From the NCBI RefSeq assembly GCF_018882415.1, contig NZ_JACVOL010000001.1, positions 396,253 through 460,252 of the forward strand: 64,000 nt of DNA, given 5' to 3'. How positions within the stretch are numbered: the stretch's first letter is position 1; each line of letters begins with the position of its first letter. The notes beneath the pieces are model-generated. The model made no database searches and was not told where the DNA came from. It saw nothing but the letters and a program-made list of their open reading frames with translations. The translations under genes were made by a program, and so were the position numbers. Shown piece after piece: positions 25,483-34,106 of this stretch. The stretch is from Polynucleobacter sp. 86C-FISCH. GTDB lineage: Bacteria > Pseudomonadota > Gammaproteobacteria > Burkholderiales > Burkholderiaceae.

Positions 25483-26744
25483 TGCATTCCACTTTCTATC
25501 TTCGCAAGCCACTCAGGGCTCGCTCTTAATCTCTGAATCTCAGTTACCACAGAAGCTAAATCAAAACGCGCCTTAATCAAATCATTACGCGCTGCCCTAA
25601 AGGTTCTTTGTGCATCCAAATACTCGAGCATGCCGCGCTCACCATAGCGATAAGACACTTCAGCAATACGCTGCGCGCTACCAGCTAACTGAACCACTTC
25701 CTGGCTTAATACTTTTACTTGATAGCTACTCATTTGATACAACTTATAAGCCGTCTCCATTTGCTGATCTAACGTTTGGATTTGAGCATTCAATTGATTT
25801 TTTGCTTTAGAGGCATTGGCTTCTGCCTCTGCAATCTGACCACCCTTAAAGTCCCAAATCGGAATGCTCACTTGCAAGCCATAAAGACGATCAGTGAAGT
25901 TAGGGTCGTTATATTGAGAGGCTTTAAATGCCAAACGAGGCAAGCGCGAGTTCTTTTCAAAACTCAGCTTAGATTCCGTTGCCTCAACCTCTGCCTTTGC
26001 TTTTTGTAGCTCTGGGCTTTGGCTCTGAACCTCGTTTAGCAATTGCGTCAATGAAGGCAAGACCTCAGGCTTTGGCTGCTCTGCCACCACCGTAAAATCT
26101 GCGGGTACTTGATGGCCTACCACTTGGCGCAACTGACTACGAGCCTGCTCTACACGTAACTTACTAGACTCTGCAGCGATTTGCGCATTTAAAAATTCGG
26201 TTTGCACTCGAATGAGTTCGAAGCGCGCTGTTTCACCAACGTCATACCGAATTTGCATACGATCACGAATCTGCTTCGTCAAACTCATATCCTCTTCAGC
26301 AGCTTTTTGCTCCGCTTCACGACGCATGAGTTCATAAAAACGCTGCTGCACTCTTGAAATCGTCTCCACCTCAAATGCAACACGTGTTGCTTCAGCTGCA
26401 CGTAAATTTGCCTCGGCAGCATTTACTCTGGGGTAGCGGTTATAAGGCATATCTAATGGTTGAGTAACAGCCCATGATGAAACATTGCCTACCGTCAAAG
26501 GACCAGTAGCCGATCGTTGCTGACCGGTACCCACCTCAAACTCTGGATTAGGAATAGCTCTTGCGGTCGACAACTGCCCTTTAATGGCCTTCGCTTGATC
26601 ACGGGCAGCCAAGACTTGGGGGCTTGACTCCAAGGAGATAGAGATCAAGTCATTAATAGTGAACGTTTTTTTAGATTGTGCGCTGACATTTGCCACCATT
26701 AAGGTGCTAGCAAAAGCAATGACCAACCATCGGTACCGCGTCAT
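25479..26744 (-). CDS. TolC-family outer-membrane efflux channel (CusC/CzcC-like)
   Basis: 421 aa from ATG 26744, which gives a clean signal peptide (MTRYRWLVIAFASTLMVANVSAQ). A longer frame to 26876 exists but its N-terminus has no export signal and covers a palindrome that is probably an operator. The two OEP repeats are visible: long coiled-coil helices (about 60-210 and 260-400) with PNPEFEVGTG and the second-repeat PIWDFKGGQIAEAEA. First gene of the channel-adaptor-pump-PII operon. Confidence 0.9.
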   Translation of the reverse strand: MTRYRWLVIAFASTLMVANVSAQSKKTFTINDLISISLESSPQVLAARDQAKAIKGQLSTARAIPNPEFEVGTGQQRSATGPLTVGNVSSWAVTQPLDMPYNRYPRVNAAEANLRAAEATRVAFEVETISRVQQRFYELMRREAEQKAAEEDMSLTKQIRDRMQIRYDVGETARFELIRVQTEFLNAQIAAESSKLRVEQARSQLRQVVGHQVPADFTVVAEQPKPEVLPSLTQLLNEVQSQSPELQKAKAEVEATESKLSFEKNSRLPRLAFKASQYNDPNFTDRLYGLQVSIPIWDFKGGQIAEAEANASKAKNQLNAQIQTLDQQMETAYKLYQMSSYQVKVLSQEVVQLAGSAQRIAEVSYRYGERGMLEYLDAQRTFRAARNDLIKARFDLASVVTEIQRLRASPEWLAKIESGMQ

Positions 26745-26811
26745 ACGTCCAACTTGCAAAGTATCTAAACGCAAATTATCCAACCAGCTAGGCGGAAGAG
26801 CAAGAAAACGT

Positions 26812-26824
26812 CCCCAATTTGGGG
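26812..26824. promoter_or_regulatory. Palindrome CCCCAA-T-TTGGGG upstream of the efflux operon
   Basis: Six-base arms around one central base, 68 bases upstream of the preferred TolC-gene start. A likely operator for a metal-responsive regulator encoded elsewhere; no regulator gene is adjacent. Nothing else was identified in 26825-27039. Confidence 0.45.
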
Positions 26825-27039
26825 CGTAAACGGGCAAAACAATGCCAGAACGAAGGTTTTTGAGGTGGAAAGTCAATATTTGGCCATTTAGAAAATAGTA
26901 AATGGTCTTGCCTTAAAAATTACCCATATACCGGGCTTTGAAGCCGTAATGACGATATGTGAGACCCATTGCTGGGCAGGCTACTCCCCGTTTATTCATC
27001 TTATTAGATCACAGTTAAGCAATAGAAATGTGTACGAAC

Positions 27040-27372
27040 TCAAACATAGACTCGACTGGATAAGCGGCCATATTTCTCGGCCTTATGAAAAGCCTTTTGC
27101 ATGTGCTTATAGACTTTCTTTAAACCCATCTCCAAAGCTGTTCTTCGGTCCCTTGCGGTAAAGCTCACCTCGATCTGGCGATTATCAAAAGTTTGCAATT
27201 CAATAATGCAATTTTGATTACAGCCTGTTTTTGCCTGGGCTACAGAGGAATACTTCACTTTAATTTTTCGCACCAACCAAAAGAGTCTCTTCAGAGAGAA
27301 CTTCACACGATTCTCTGTGAATGTTTTAAATTCTGGCTCGATTTGTTCTTTTGCTTCCAATATGACATTCAT
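27040..27372 (-). CDS. HPF/RaiA-like ribosome-associated protein (putative)
   Basis: 110 aa. The N-terminal half has the strand-and-helix pattern of sigma-54-modulation/HPF proteins: a basic helix (ENRVKFSLKRLFWLVRKIKVKYSSV), a strand IIELQTFDNRQIEVSFTARD, then a helix DRRTALEMGLKKVYKHMQKAF. Many basic residues fit binding to the 30S decoding region and hibernation. It is shorter and more divergent than HPF, so the family call is moderate. ATG follows AAAGGAGATAAATC, a strong ribosome site. Confidence 0.6.
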   Translation of the reverse strand: MNVILEAKEQIEPEFKTFTENRVKFSLKRLFWLVRKIKVKYSSVAQAKTGCNQNCIIELQTFDNRQIEVSFTARDRRTALEMGLKKVYKHMQKAFHKAEKYGRLSSRVYV

Positions 27373-27486
27373 GATTTATCTCCTTTGTTGAATATCTTGA
27401 ATTCAATTTAAAGCGATATTCATTCTTAATAAAGCAGATGTTAATTGATATTAATTCTGTTATTTACTGATAATTAAATTAAAAAA

Positions 27487-27507
27487 ATGCCCTCGGGTAG
27501 AGGGCAT
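27487..27507 (-). terminator. Rho-independent terminator of the terC-uspA gene
   Basis: An 8-bp stem (ATGCCCTC / GAGGGCAT), a 5-base loop, then seven T residues on the minus strand. It lies 24 bases past the stop of the gene at 27531. Confidence 0.85.
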
Positions 27508-27530
27508 AAAGAGAACAGCAGGTTGTAAAA

Positions 27531-28802
27531 CTAGTCGATTACTGCCGCCATTAAGGCGGTTGCTGCACCAGCGCCGAGTGCAGGGATGCCCCAACGCTCA
27601 AGCGTAGATAAAGACTTGCCAGTGACTACCTCAACTGGAATATCACTGATTTCCAGCAACTTGGCTGTTGTGGAATTCTCAAACAAGCGGCTGAGCGTAT
27701 TTTTCTTAGAAGTACCAATCACAATGCGATTGCACTCTAAGCGTTGTGCCTCATCTCGCAAAGCTTCTCCCTTGTCGCCAGTCACATAAGTGAAGGAGAA
27801 ATTCGCGCCCGCTTTTTCCAAAAATTCGGATGCTGACTTTGCAGCGTTTTGAGCACGCTCTGCTTGCCACTCATTAATCTCTTGCTTACTTAAAAACTTT
27901 CTGATGTGTGTGTACAGCGTGGGTTGCACATTACAGATATGGAAGTGTGTTTGACTATCTTTACCGTACATATTGACTGCATGTTTCAAGGCCATTAAAG
28001 CGTTACTAGAATCATCAACTGGAATTAGAACTTTGTTCATCACCTTTTCTCCTACGTTATAAGACTGCTTATCGGATACCTCTGGATCAACTACAGCTGG
28101 CGCAATTGTCTCCTCCAACGCCAACCTACTCTTCATAAAACCACCAAACAAAACACCAACAATTACAAGGGCTTGGACGGCATATTCAAATGCAGCATTC
28201 TGGAATACCTGCATCTCCTTAACCATCGGCTCGGACACCATCATCTTGGCTGCAGTCCATGCAAGCACGCCAGCACCTACATAAGTAATAGATGGATAGC
28301 GCTCAACCAACTTCAGGATTTGTGTTGAACCCCAAATCACAATTGGAATACTGATGAGTAAACCTAGCACCACCAAGATATAGCTGCCATGAGATGCGCC
28401 TGCTACCGCTAAAACGTTGTCTAAACCCATGACTGCATCGGCAATCACAATCGTCTTCATTGCACCCCAAAAACTAGTGGAGGCATTGCTGTGACCATCA
28501 TCATCATCTTTGGCAGGCGTTAGCAGTTTGTAGGCAATCCATACTAAGAGCAGACCACCAATTAACATCAGACCAGGGATTTTTAATAAATACACTACAA
28601 CCAGCGTCATTGCACTTCTCACTGCAATGGCACCAACCGCTCCCCAGACAATCGCTTTCTTTTGCAAATGGGCCGGCAAATTTCTGGCGGCCATTGCAAT
28701 CACAATGGCGTTATCACCAGCCAAAACTAAATCAATCACCACTATCGCTAGTAGCGCCGAAAAAAACTCAGGACTAAATAGTTCCACTTGGGCAACCTCC
28801 AT
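27531..28802 (-). CDS. TerC-family membrane protein fused to a universal stress domain
   Basis: 423 aa. Residues 1-225 are a TerC/YjbE-type integral membrane domain with the metal-site motifs DLVLAGDNAIVIAMAARN and DAVMGLDNVLAVAG; this family exports Mn(II) or related metals. After a linker, residues about 257-395 form a complete Usp domain (NKVLIPVDDSSNAL, then IVIGTSKKNTLSRLFENSTTAKLL and IPVEVVT). A C-terminal hydrophobic tail (IPALGAGAATALMAAVID) follows. The fusion would couple metal export to a cytoplasmic nucleotide- or stress-sensing domain; the G-x-x-G ATP site is poorly kept. Divergent from the LysR gene at 28926. Confidence 0.9.
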   Translation of the reverse strand: MEVAQVELFSPEFFSALLAIVVIDLVLAGDNAIVIAMAARNLPAHLQKKAIVWGAVGAIAVRSAMTLVVVYLLKIPGLMLIGGLLLVWIAYKLLTPAKDDDDGHSNASTSFWGAMKTIVIADAVMGLDNVLAVAGASHGSYILVVLGLLISIPIVIWGSTQILKLVERYPSITYVGAGVLAWTAAKMMVSEPMVKEMQVFQNAAFEYAVQALVIVGVLFGGFMKSRLALEETIAPAVVDPEVSDKQSYNVGEKVMNKVLIPVDDSSNALMALKHAVNMYGKDSQTHFHICNVQPTLYTHIRKFLSKQEINEWQAERAQNAAKSASEFLEKAGANFSFTYVTGDKGEALRDEAQRLECNRIVIGTSKKNTLSRLFENSTTAKLLEISDIPVEVVTGKSLSTLERWGIPALGAGAATALMAAVID

Positions 28803-28844
28803 CTGTTTAAGTTAATTAAATAGGAAGCCTGTAAATTCCATGAC

Positions 28845-28858
28845 TAACCATGGGGTTA
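28845..28858. promoter_or_regulatory. Dyad TAACC-ATGG-GGTTA between terC-uspA and lysR
   Basis: Five-base arms and a 4-base spacer in the 123-base divergent gap. It could be a regulator site for either gene; weak evidence. Confidence 0.3.
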
Positions 28859-28925
28859 ATTTAGGTGTATTTGTCTTTAGCTAAAAGCAGATATATATTG
28901 ATAATAATTTCGGAAAAAGCTGAAT

Positions 28926-29804
28926 ATGACCAATACCTACAATTACCGGCACCTTTATTACTTTTGGGTGGTTGCCAAAGAAGGCAGCATGTCTAAAGCG
29001 GCAGAGCGCCTCGATATGGCCATACAAACCATTAGCGCTCAAGTACATGAATTAGAGAAATCACTGGGATATATGCTGTTCAAACCAGCTGGACGTGGGA
29101 TCACTCTCACCGAATCTGGATTTGCGGCCCTAGAAATTGCCGATCAAATCTTCTCTATCGGCGAAAAACTTCCTGAGGCTGTTAGAGATGCCGCGAACTC
29201 ACCTAAGATCAAAATTTCTGTTGGGGTTTCTGATGGCCTACCCAAATTTATTACTAGGCAATTATTAGAACCCATCATGAAACATAAGGATGTTCAATTA
29301 ATTGCCCATGAGGGTGAGTTTGAAGATTTGTTGGCAGACCTTGCGCTACATCGTCTTGATATCGTATTAGCAGATCGCCCAGCACCGAATAATAAAAATC
29401 TCAACGTATACAGCCAGGAGCTGAGAAAAACTGTTCTAGGTTGGTATGCATCTAAGCAGCTTGTAAAAAAGGCAAAAGGCAAATTTCCGGAATGCCTAAA
29501 AGAGCTGCCCATTCTCCTGCCAACAGCACACTCTACCGTGCGTGTATTACTAGATCAATGGCTTAATAAGCACAACATCACGCCCAATATTGTTGGGGAG
29601 TTTGAAGATAGTGCCTTGCTAAAGACCTTTGCCGCCAGTGGATTGGGCGCCTTCCCCGCTGGATTATTGATTGAAAATGATCTTAAAGATACCTATGGCC
29701 TTGAGCTATTGGGTGGCTGCGAAAACATACATGAATACTTTTACGCGATTCGTTCTGAGAAGAAAATTCAGCACCCCCTTGTACAGGCCATTATTAAGCA
29801 ATAG
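28926..29804 (+). CDS. LysR-family regulator, NhaR-like
   Basis: 292 aa. The N-terminus YNYRHLYYFWVVAKEGSMSKAAERL followed by QTISAQVHELEKSLG is the NhaR subtype of LysR HTH (Y-x-H-L-x-Y-F-x-x-V). The effector domain starts near 95. It lies 22 bases upstream of the SbtA-type transporter on the same strand, so it probably controls sodium- or bicarbonate-linked transport. It is also divergent from the TerC-Usp gene. Confidence 0.9.
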   Translation: MTNTYNYRHLYYFWVVAKEGSMSKAAERLDMAIQTISAQVHELEKSLGYMLFKPAGRGITLTESGFAALEIADQIFSIGEKLPEAVRDAANSPKIKISVGVSDGLPKFITRQLLEPIMKHKDVQLIAHEGEFEDLLADLALHRLDIVLADRPAPNNKNLNVYSQELRKTVLGWYASKQLVKKAKGKFPECLKELPILLPTAHSTVRVLLDQWLNKHNITPNIVGEFEDSALLKTFAASGLGAFPAGLLIENDLKDTYGLELLGGCENIHEYFYAIRSEKKIQHPLVQAIIKQ

Positions 29805-29826
29805 TGTATTGATAGACCCCTGAGCT

Positions 29827-30795
29827 ATGACTAATTTTTTAGACCCCGCCATACTGTTTTTTATCTTTGGGGTTTTTGCCGGCACCGTAAAGTCGAACCT
29901 AGAAATCCCACCACAAATTTCTAGGTTCCTATCTCTTTATTTATTGATGGCACTAGGACTGAAAGGTGGCTTCGCACTTCACAAGTCTGGGTTTACTACT
30001 GAGATTGCCTTCTCTTTGGGATTGGCGATATTTCTTGCCGTCATTATTCCCATCATTGGCTACTTGATTCTCAGAAGAAAGTTAAGCGCATTTGATGCTG
30101 CTGCAATTGCAGCTACTTATGGATCCGTCAGTGCGGTTACCTTTATTACTGCAACTCAATATTTAGATCAATTCGATATCGCTTATGGCGGTCATATGGC
30201 GGCAGCGATGGCGCTGATGGAATCGCCTGCCATTATTTTGGCGATTGTCTTGGCCAATAAAGCACGGGCAGCGATGTCAATTGGCTCAACAGTCAAGCAC
30301 GAGCCCGCAGGAGTTTCCAAAATACTGCACGAGTCTTTTACTGATGGTGCACAACTACTATTACTGGGTTCAATGGCGGTTGCGCTAGTGAGCGGAGATG
30401 CTGGGCATAAATTAATGGCGCCATTTTCGATTGATCTCTTCAAAGGCATGCTGTCCTTCTTCTTGCTGGATATGGGGCTTATGGCCGCCAGAAACTTTAA
30501 GGGCTTAAGAGGTAAACCACCCATTACCTTGCTCTATGCGATTGGTTCACCTCTGTCACATGCGCTCTTAGCATTGGTTTTATGCAAACTCATTGGGCTC
30601 CCTTTAGGAAACACCATCCTTCTCATGGTTCTAGCTTCTAGTGCATCGTATATTGCAGTGCCTGCTGTTTTGCGTCACGCTTTACCCGAAGTGAACCCAG
30701 CCTTATATATGGGCATGTCTTTGGGAATCACTTTTCCGTTCAACATTATTTTGGGCATTCCGCTTTACACCCTGATTGCCACAGCATTGCTGTAG
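29827..30795 (+). CDS. Sodium-dependent bicarbonate transporter, SbtA family
   Basis: 322 aa with about ten TM segments. Starts FLDPAILFFIFGVFAGTVKSNLEIPPQ, the SbtA opening. ALGLKGGFAL, TYGSVSAVTFITA and MALMESPAIILAI are the conserved half-repeat motifs with the Na/HCO3 site. SbtA imports bicarbonate in cyanobacteria; in a heterotroph it may feed carboxylases. The partner SbtB (a PII-like protein) is not adjacent. Preceded by an NhaR-like LysR gene and followed by a zinc-ribbon protein. Confidence 0.88.
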   Translation: MTNFLDPAILFFIFGVFAGTVKSNLEIPPQISRFLSLYLLMALGLKGGFALHKSGFTTEIAFSLGLAIFLAVIIPIIGYLILRRKLSAFDAAAIAATYGSVSAVTFITATQYLDQFDIAYGGHMAAAMALMESPAIILAIVLANKARAAMSIGSTVKHEPAGVSKILHESFTDGAQLLLLGSMAVALVSGDAGHKLMAPFSIDLFKGMLSFFLLDMGLMAARNFKGLRGKPPITLLYAIGSPLSHALLALVLCKLIGLPLGNTILLMVLASSASYIAVPAVLRHALPEVNPALYMGMSLGITFPFNIILGIPLYTLIATALL

Positions 30796-30823
30796 AAATG
30801 CTGTATAGATAAGCAAAAAACCG

Positions 30824-31666
30824 ATGGGCATCTTTTCCAAACGATCAGCCAGCTTATTAACCAAGCACGGCAAAGAAAAGGTGATCGGCGAAGTTCTCAA
30901 TGCCGAAGTAGATTGCTTTGTACAGCATACGGATGCCTACGATACCGATTTGCTAGGCACATTTACACAGGAAACAGCTCGATACGGCTCGCAACTAGAT
31001 GCAGCCCGCAAAAAAGCTACCATCGGAATGGAATTGCTCAAGCTTGACTTGGGCTTGGCCAATGAAGGCGCGTTTATGAACGATCCGTACACCGGTGCCA
31101 TCCCCTGGAATAATGAATTGCTTGTACTGATAGACCAAAAGCACCAACTTGAACTAACTGGATTTGCTAGTGGTCCAGCCCAAAATGAAAGTAGCTACGT
31201 AACGCATTGGGAGGAGCTCAAAAAATTTGCTGATTCCGCACTCTTTCCATCGCACCACTTAGTCATCAAACCTACCGATGAATATCACCCGCAATCAAGA
31301 AAAGGGATTCAAGATTTAGCAGGGCTAAAAGATGCTTTTGATTGGGCAAAAAGCCTGTCCTCAAAAGGTATCGTCTACGTCGAAAATGATTTACGTGCCT
31401 TTGCCAATCCAACTCGGATGGAAAACATTCGTAAGGCTGCAATAGATCTGGCGAATAAGATGAATTCAGTCTGCCCTCAGTGCAACACCCCTGGATTTTG
31501 GATCACAGATGTAAAACCTGGCTTGCCATGTAATGCCTGTGGCCTCGCAACGGATGAGGAAATTGCCAAAATCTGGAGCTGCATTAAATGTGACCACAAG
31601 CAAACCGAAGGTATGAAAGTTTTTAGATTTGCAGATCCCTCAAAGTGCAAGCACTGCAATCCTTAA
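30824..31666 (+). CDS. Zinc-ribbon protein of unknown function (possibly DUF6671)
   Basis: 280 aa. Residues 1-210 are soluble, with GTFTQETARYGSQLDAARKKA and GLANEGAFMNDPYTGAIPWNNELL. The C-terminal 60 residues hold four Cys pairs (CPQC, CNAC, CIKC, CKHC), two zinc ribbons. The combination resembles DUF6671; its function is unknown and no enzyme motif is clear. It follows the SbtA gene by 28 bases, so it is likely co-transcribed. The stop overlaps the convergent GST gene by 4 bases. Confidence 0.75.
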   Translation: MGIFSKRSASLLTKHGKEKVIGEVLNAEVDCFVQHTDAYDTDLLGTFTQETARYGSQLDAARKKATIGMELLKLDLGLANEGAFMNDPYTGAIPWNNELLVLIDQKHQLELTGFASGPAQNESSYVTHWEELKKFADSALFPSHHLVIKPTDEYHPQSRKGIQDLAGLKDAFDWAKSLSSKGIVYVENDLRAFANPTRMENIRKAAIDLANKMNSVCPQCNTPGFWITDVKPGLPCNACGLATDEEIAKIWSCIKCDHKQTEGMKVFRFADPSKCKHCNP

Positions 31667-32265
31667 TCTCGCCAAACTGGGTGCTTGTGCATTACAGAGT
31701 GAAATAATTCAGAGTCAAGATGTTGGGCTAACCATTTTTTTATAGCTGTTATTGGCAATTGCTCAAATTTGTTGGCATCAACCATTGAGAGCTGCCTAAT
31801 GAATGGAAAGATTGCCACATCCACCCAAGTCATCGTATCGCCCATTAAGTATTGAGTCGCTTGCAGAGACTGCTCCATGGGTAGCAGCATGATTTGTAAT
31901 ACCTCTTGGAGAACCGGTGCTTGATCCAGCTCCGGAAATCGGTTGGGATATTTATATTGGTCTAATAGGACTTTAAAGGGTCCATCATTTTTTGCAATCC
32001 ATGCTTGAGCAATAGCATCATCTGCACTACCCCACCCATCAGGATCAGATTGCGAGATTGCCCAATGCATGATGTCCAAGCTTTGATCTAGAACTAAGCC
32101 ATCCATGCAAAGTACGGGAACAGTTCCTTTGGGAGAGGCCAGCAACATCGATTGAGGCTTATTGCGTAACTCGATTTCTCGATGTTCAACCTCAATGCCT
32201 GCGTATTTCAAGGCCATACGAGCGCGCATTGCGTAAGGGCATCTGCGATAGGAGTACAAAATCAT
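31663..32265 (-). CDS. Glutathione S-transferase family protein
   Basis: 200 aa from ATG 32265 (MILYSYRRCPYAMRARMAL), the natural start of a thioredoxin-fold GST; the frame extends 11 codons further. The Cys in RCPYAMRARM is the glutaredoxin/omega-class position. KGTVPVL carries the cis-Pro and DQSLDIMHW the glutathione gamma-Glu site. The helical C-domain includes GDTMTWVDVAIFPFIRQL. Thiol transfer or deglutathionylation is likely. The substrate is unknown. Confidence 0.87.
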   Translation of the reverse strand: MILYSYRRCPYAMRARMALKYAGIEVEHREIELRNKPQSMLLASPKGTVPVLCMDGLVLDQSLDIMHWAISQSDPDGWGSADDAIAQAWIAKNDGPFKVLLDQYKYPNRFPELDQAPVLQEVLQIMLLPMEQSLQATQYLMGDTMTWVDVAIFPFIRQLSMVDANKFEQLPITAIKKWLAQHLDSELFHSVMHKHPVWRD

Positions 32266-32400
32266 TGGATTACGCTCATCAAAACCGAATCTGGTCACTT
32301 TAAATCATCTCGAATGTCTCAGAGAAGATTTTCTGAAAATTGAAGCATACGGTCCAGGATTGAGTAGAATATTTTTCTATTCAATCAAAAGGATGCGCTA

Positions 32401-33612
32401 ATGTTGGCACCAAAAAAACGGGGGATTCCCTCTCAATTACTAGCGGGGTTACTGGTTACCGCACTTAGCTTGCCTGCAGTGGTTCCTGTTGCTTATGCCC
32501 AAGGCGGCAGTCAAACACAGGCAAACAAGCAATCTCAAGCTCAATTAGAGGCGCTCGTTGCTCCAATTGCTTTATATCCAGATCCTTTGGTCTCACAAAT
32601 TCTGATGGCATCAACATACCCCTTAGAGGTTTCTGAGGCCACTAATTGGTTACGTGCCAATAGCAATCTAAAAGGTAATGCCCTAAATACAGCATTGCAG
32701 CAACAGAATTGGGATGCGAGCGTGAAGTCTTTAGTGTCGTTCCCTCCAGTTTTAGAAATGATGGGCTCACAATTAAGCTGGACCCAAAATTTAGGTAATG
32801 CTGTATTAGCCCAGCAATCCGACACCATGAGTGCGATTCAAGCTTTGCGCGCTAAAGCAAAGAAGACTGGCGCATTGCAATCCAACTCTCAGCAAACTGT
32901 AACTTCCCAAGGAAGCGGCTCTTCTGAAACGATTGTGATTCAACCAGCTAATCCACAAGTGGTGTACGTACCTTCATATAACCCAACAGTGGTTTATGGT
33001 GCCTGGCCCTATCCAGCCTATCCACCAGTTGCCTACTATCCACCTAGCTATGTTGCTGGCACTGCCCTCCTTTCATTTGGAGTTGGCATGGCAGTGGGTG
33101 CCGCCTTATGGGGTGGATGCCATTGGGGTGGCGGCTATGGAGGCGGCTCGCTTACAGTAAATAACAATAACTTTAATAACTTCAACCGCAATACCAATAG
33201 CAATTGGTCCGGCAACAAGAATGGCACAAGCGATTGGAAGCCAGATCAGCAACGTCGCAATGCGAATGTTGGCGGTGGTGGCGCTAACCGCGATGCGGAA
33301 CGCGATCAACTACGTCAGAACCTTCAAAAGAATGGCATCAGTAGCGATGATCGGGGCAACCCAGGTAATCGCGATGGCAACCGTGATGGCGATCGAAACC
33401 CAGGACAAAACGATCGCTCTGGTGATCGCAATCTAGGTGACCGCAACTCTGGCGCTCGCGATAGCAGCCCAAGCAATTTCAGAAATGATTCCAGCGGCTT
33501 TGGTGATGCCCGTGGCGCTAAATTTAATGGCGGTGGTGATCGCTTTGGTGGTGGCGGTGCCCGTGCAGGCGGAGAACATTTTGGCGGTGGCGGCTTTAGA
33601 GGCAGACGCTAA
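32401..33612 (+). CDS. DUF3300 secreted protein with Gly/Asn/Asp/Arg-rich tail
   Basis: 403 aa. Signal peptide (SQLLAGLLVTALSLPAVVPVAYAQ). The DUF3300 domain is at about 45-225, with LVAPIALYPDPLVSQILMAS, YPLEVSEATNWLR, LVSFPPVLEMM and VVYVPSYNPTVVYG. A short hydrophobic Gly-rich segment (LLSFGVGMAVGAALWGG) leads to a low-complexity tail of about 150 residues built from NRD/GDR/GNR units and ending in GGGGFRGRR. The function of DUF3300 is not known; export to the envelope is predicted. A probable operon partner follows after 49 bases. Confidence 0.87.
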   Translation: MLAPKKRGIPSQLLAGLLVTALSLPAVVPVAYAQGGSQTQANKQSQAQLEALVAPIALYPDPLVSQILMASTYPLEVSEATNWLRANSNLKGNALNTALQQQNWDASVKSLVSFPPVLEMMGSQLSWTQNLGNAVLAQQSDTMSAIQALRAKAKKTGALQSNSQQTVTSQGSGSSETIVIQPANPQVVYVPSYNPTVVYGAWPYPAYPPVAYYPPSYVAGTALLSFGVGMAVGAALWGGCHWGGGYGGGSLTVNNNNFNNFNRNTNSNWSGNKNGTSDWKPDQQRRNANVGGGGANRDAERDQLRQNLQKNGISSDDRGNPGNRDGNRDGDRNPGQNDRSGDRNLGDRNSGARDSSPSNFRNDSSGFGDARGAKFNGGGDRFGGGGARAGGEHFGGGGFRGRR

Positions 33613-33661
33613 TCAGCTAACCATAACAAACTTCATTTAAGACTAATACGAAAGAATCATC

Positions 33662-34015
33662 ATGAAAAAGCAGATTTTATTAATGGCATTGACTAGCGCA
33701 GTTTTGGGATTCTCAACCGGCGCTCAAGCAGCCAATATGATTAGTACGCAAGAGCTTTTGCAGGACTGTAAAGGTACTAACGGCACCTTTATTACTTGCG
33801 AGATCTATGGTCAAGCCGTATACGACACCTACTTGGTTACACGCAACCCTAAGTCAGCTCCTGAATTCATTTGCGTAAAGCAGCCTGCACCAACTCGCAA
33901 AGAAGTAATTCAGGAATACGTCAAGTGGGCCGAAGCGAATATCAAGTACGCCACTGAGCCTGCGGCAGATACTATTTTGAGATTCTTAGCAGGCAAATTC
34001 CCGTGCGGAAAATAA
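33662..34015 (+). CDS. Rap1a/Tai-like periplasmic protein
   Basis: 117 aa with a signal peptide (KKQILLMALTSAVLGFSTGAQA). The mature part matches the Rap1a/Tai immunity domain: STQELLQDCKG, CEIYGQAVYDTYL, FICVKQP, then VIQEYVKWAEANI and FLAGKFPCGK. Four Cys are available for disulfides. Characterised members protect against T6SS amidase effectors, but many are free-standing and have unknown roles. No amidase effector is present here; the neighbour is a DUF3300 protein. Confidence 0.8.
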   Translation: MKKQILLMALTSAVLGFSTGAQAANMISTQELLQDCKGTNGTFITCEIYGQAVYDTYLVTRNPKSAPEFICVKQPAPTRKEVIQEYVKWAEANIKYATEPAADTILRFLAGKFPCGK

Positions 34016-34043
34016 TCTGAAGATTGCATTCGCAAAAACAGTA

Positions 34044-34065
34044 AAGGCCACTTTCGAGTGGCCTT
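34044..34065. terminator. Bidirectional terminator with UUCG loop
   Basis: A 9-bp perfect stem (AAGGCCACT / AGTGGCCTT) with a TTCG tetraloop, followed by ATTTTTTT on the plus strand. It ends the Rap1a/Tai-like gene and probably also the convergent photolyase operon. Confidence 0.85.
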
Positions 34066-34106
34066 ATTTTTTTACTATGTGCAGCAAAAGATCATTGCCC
34101 GCTACC

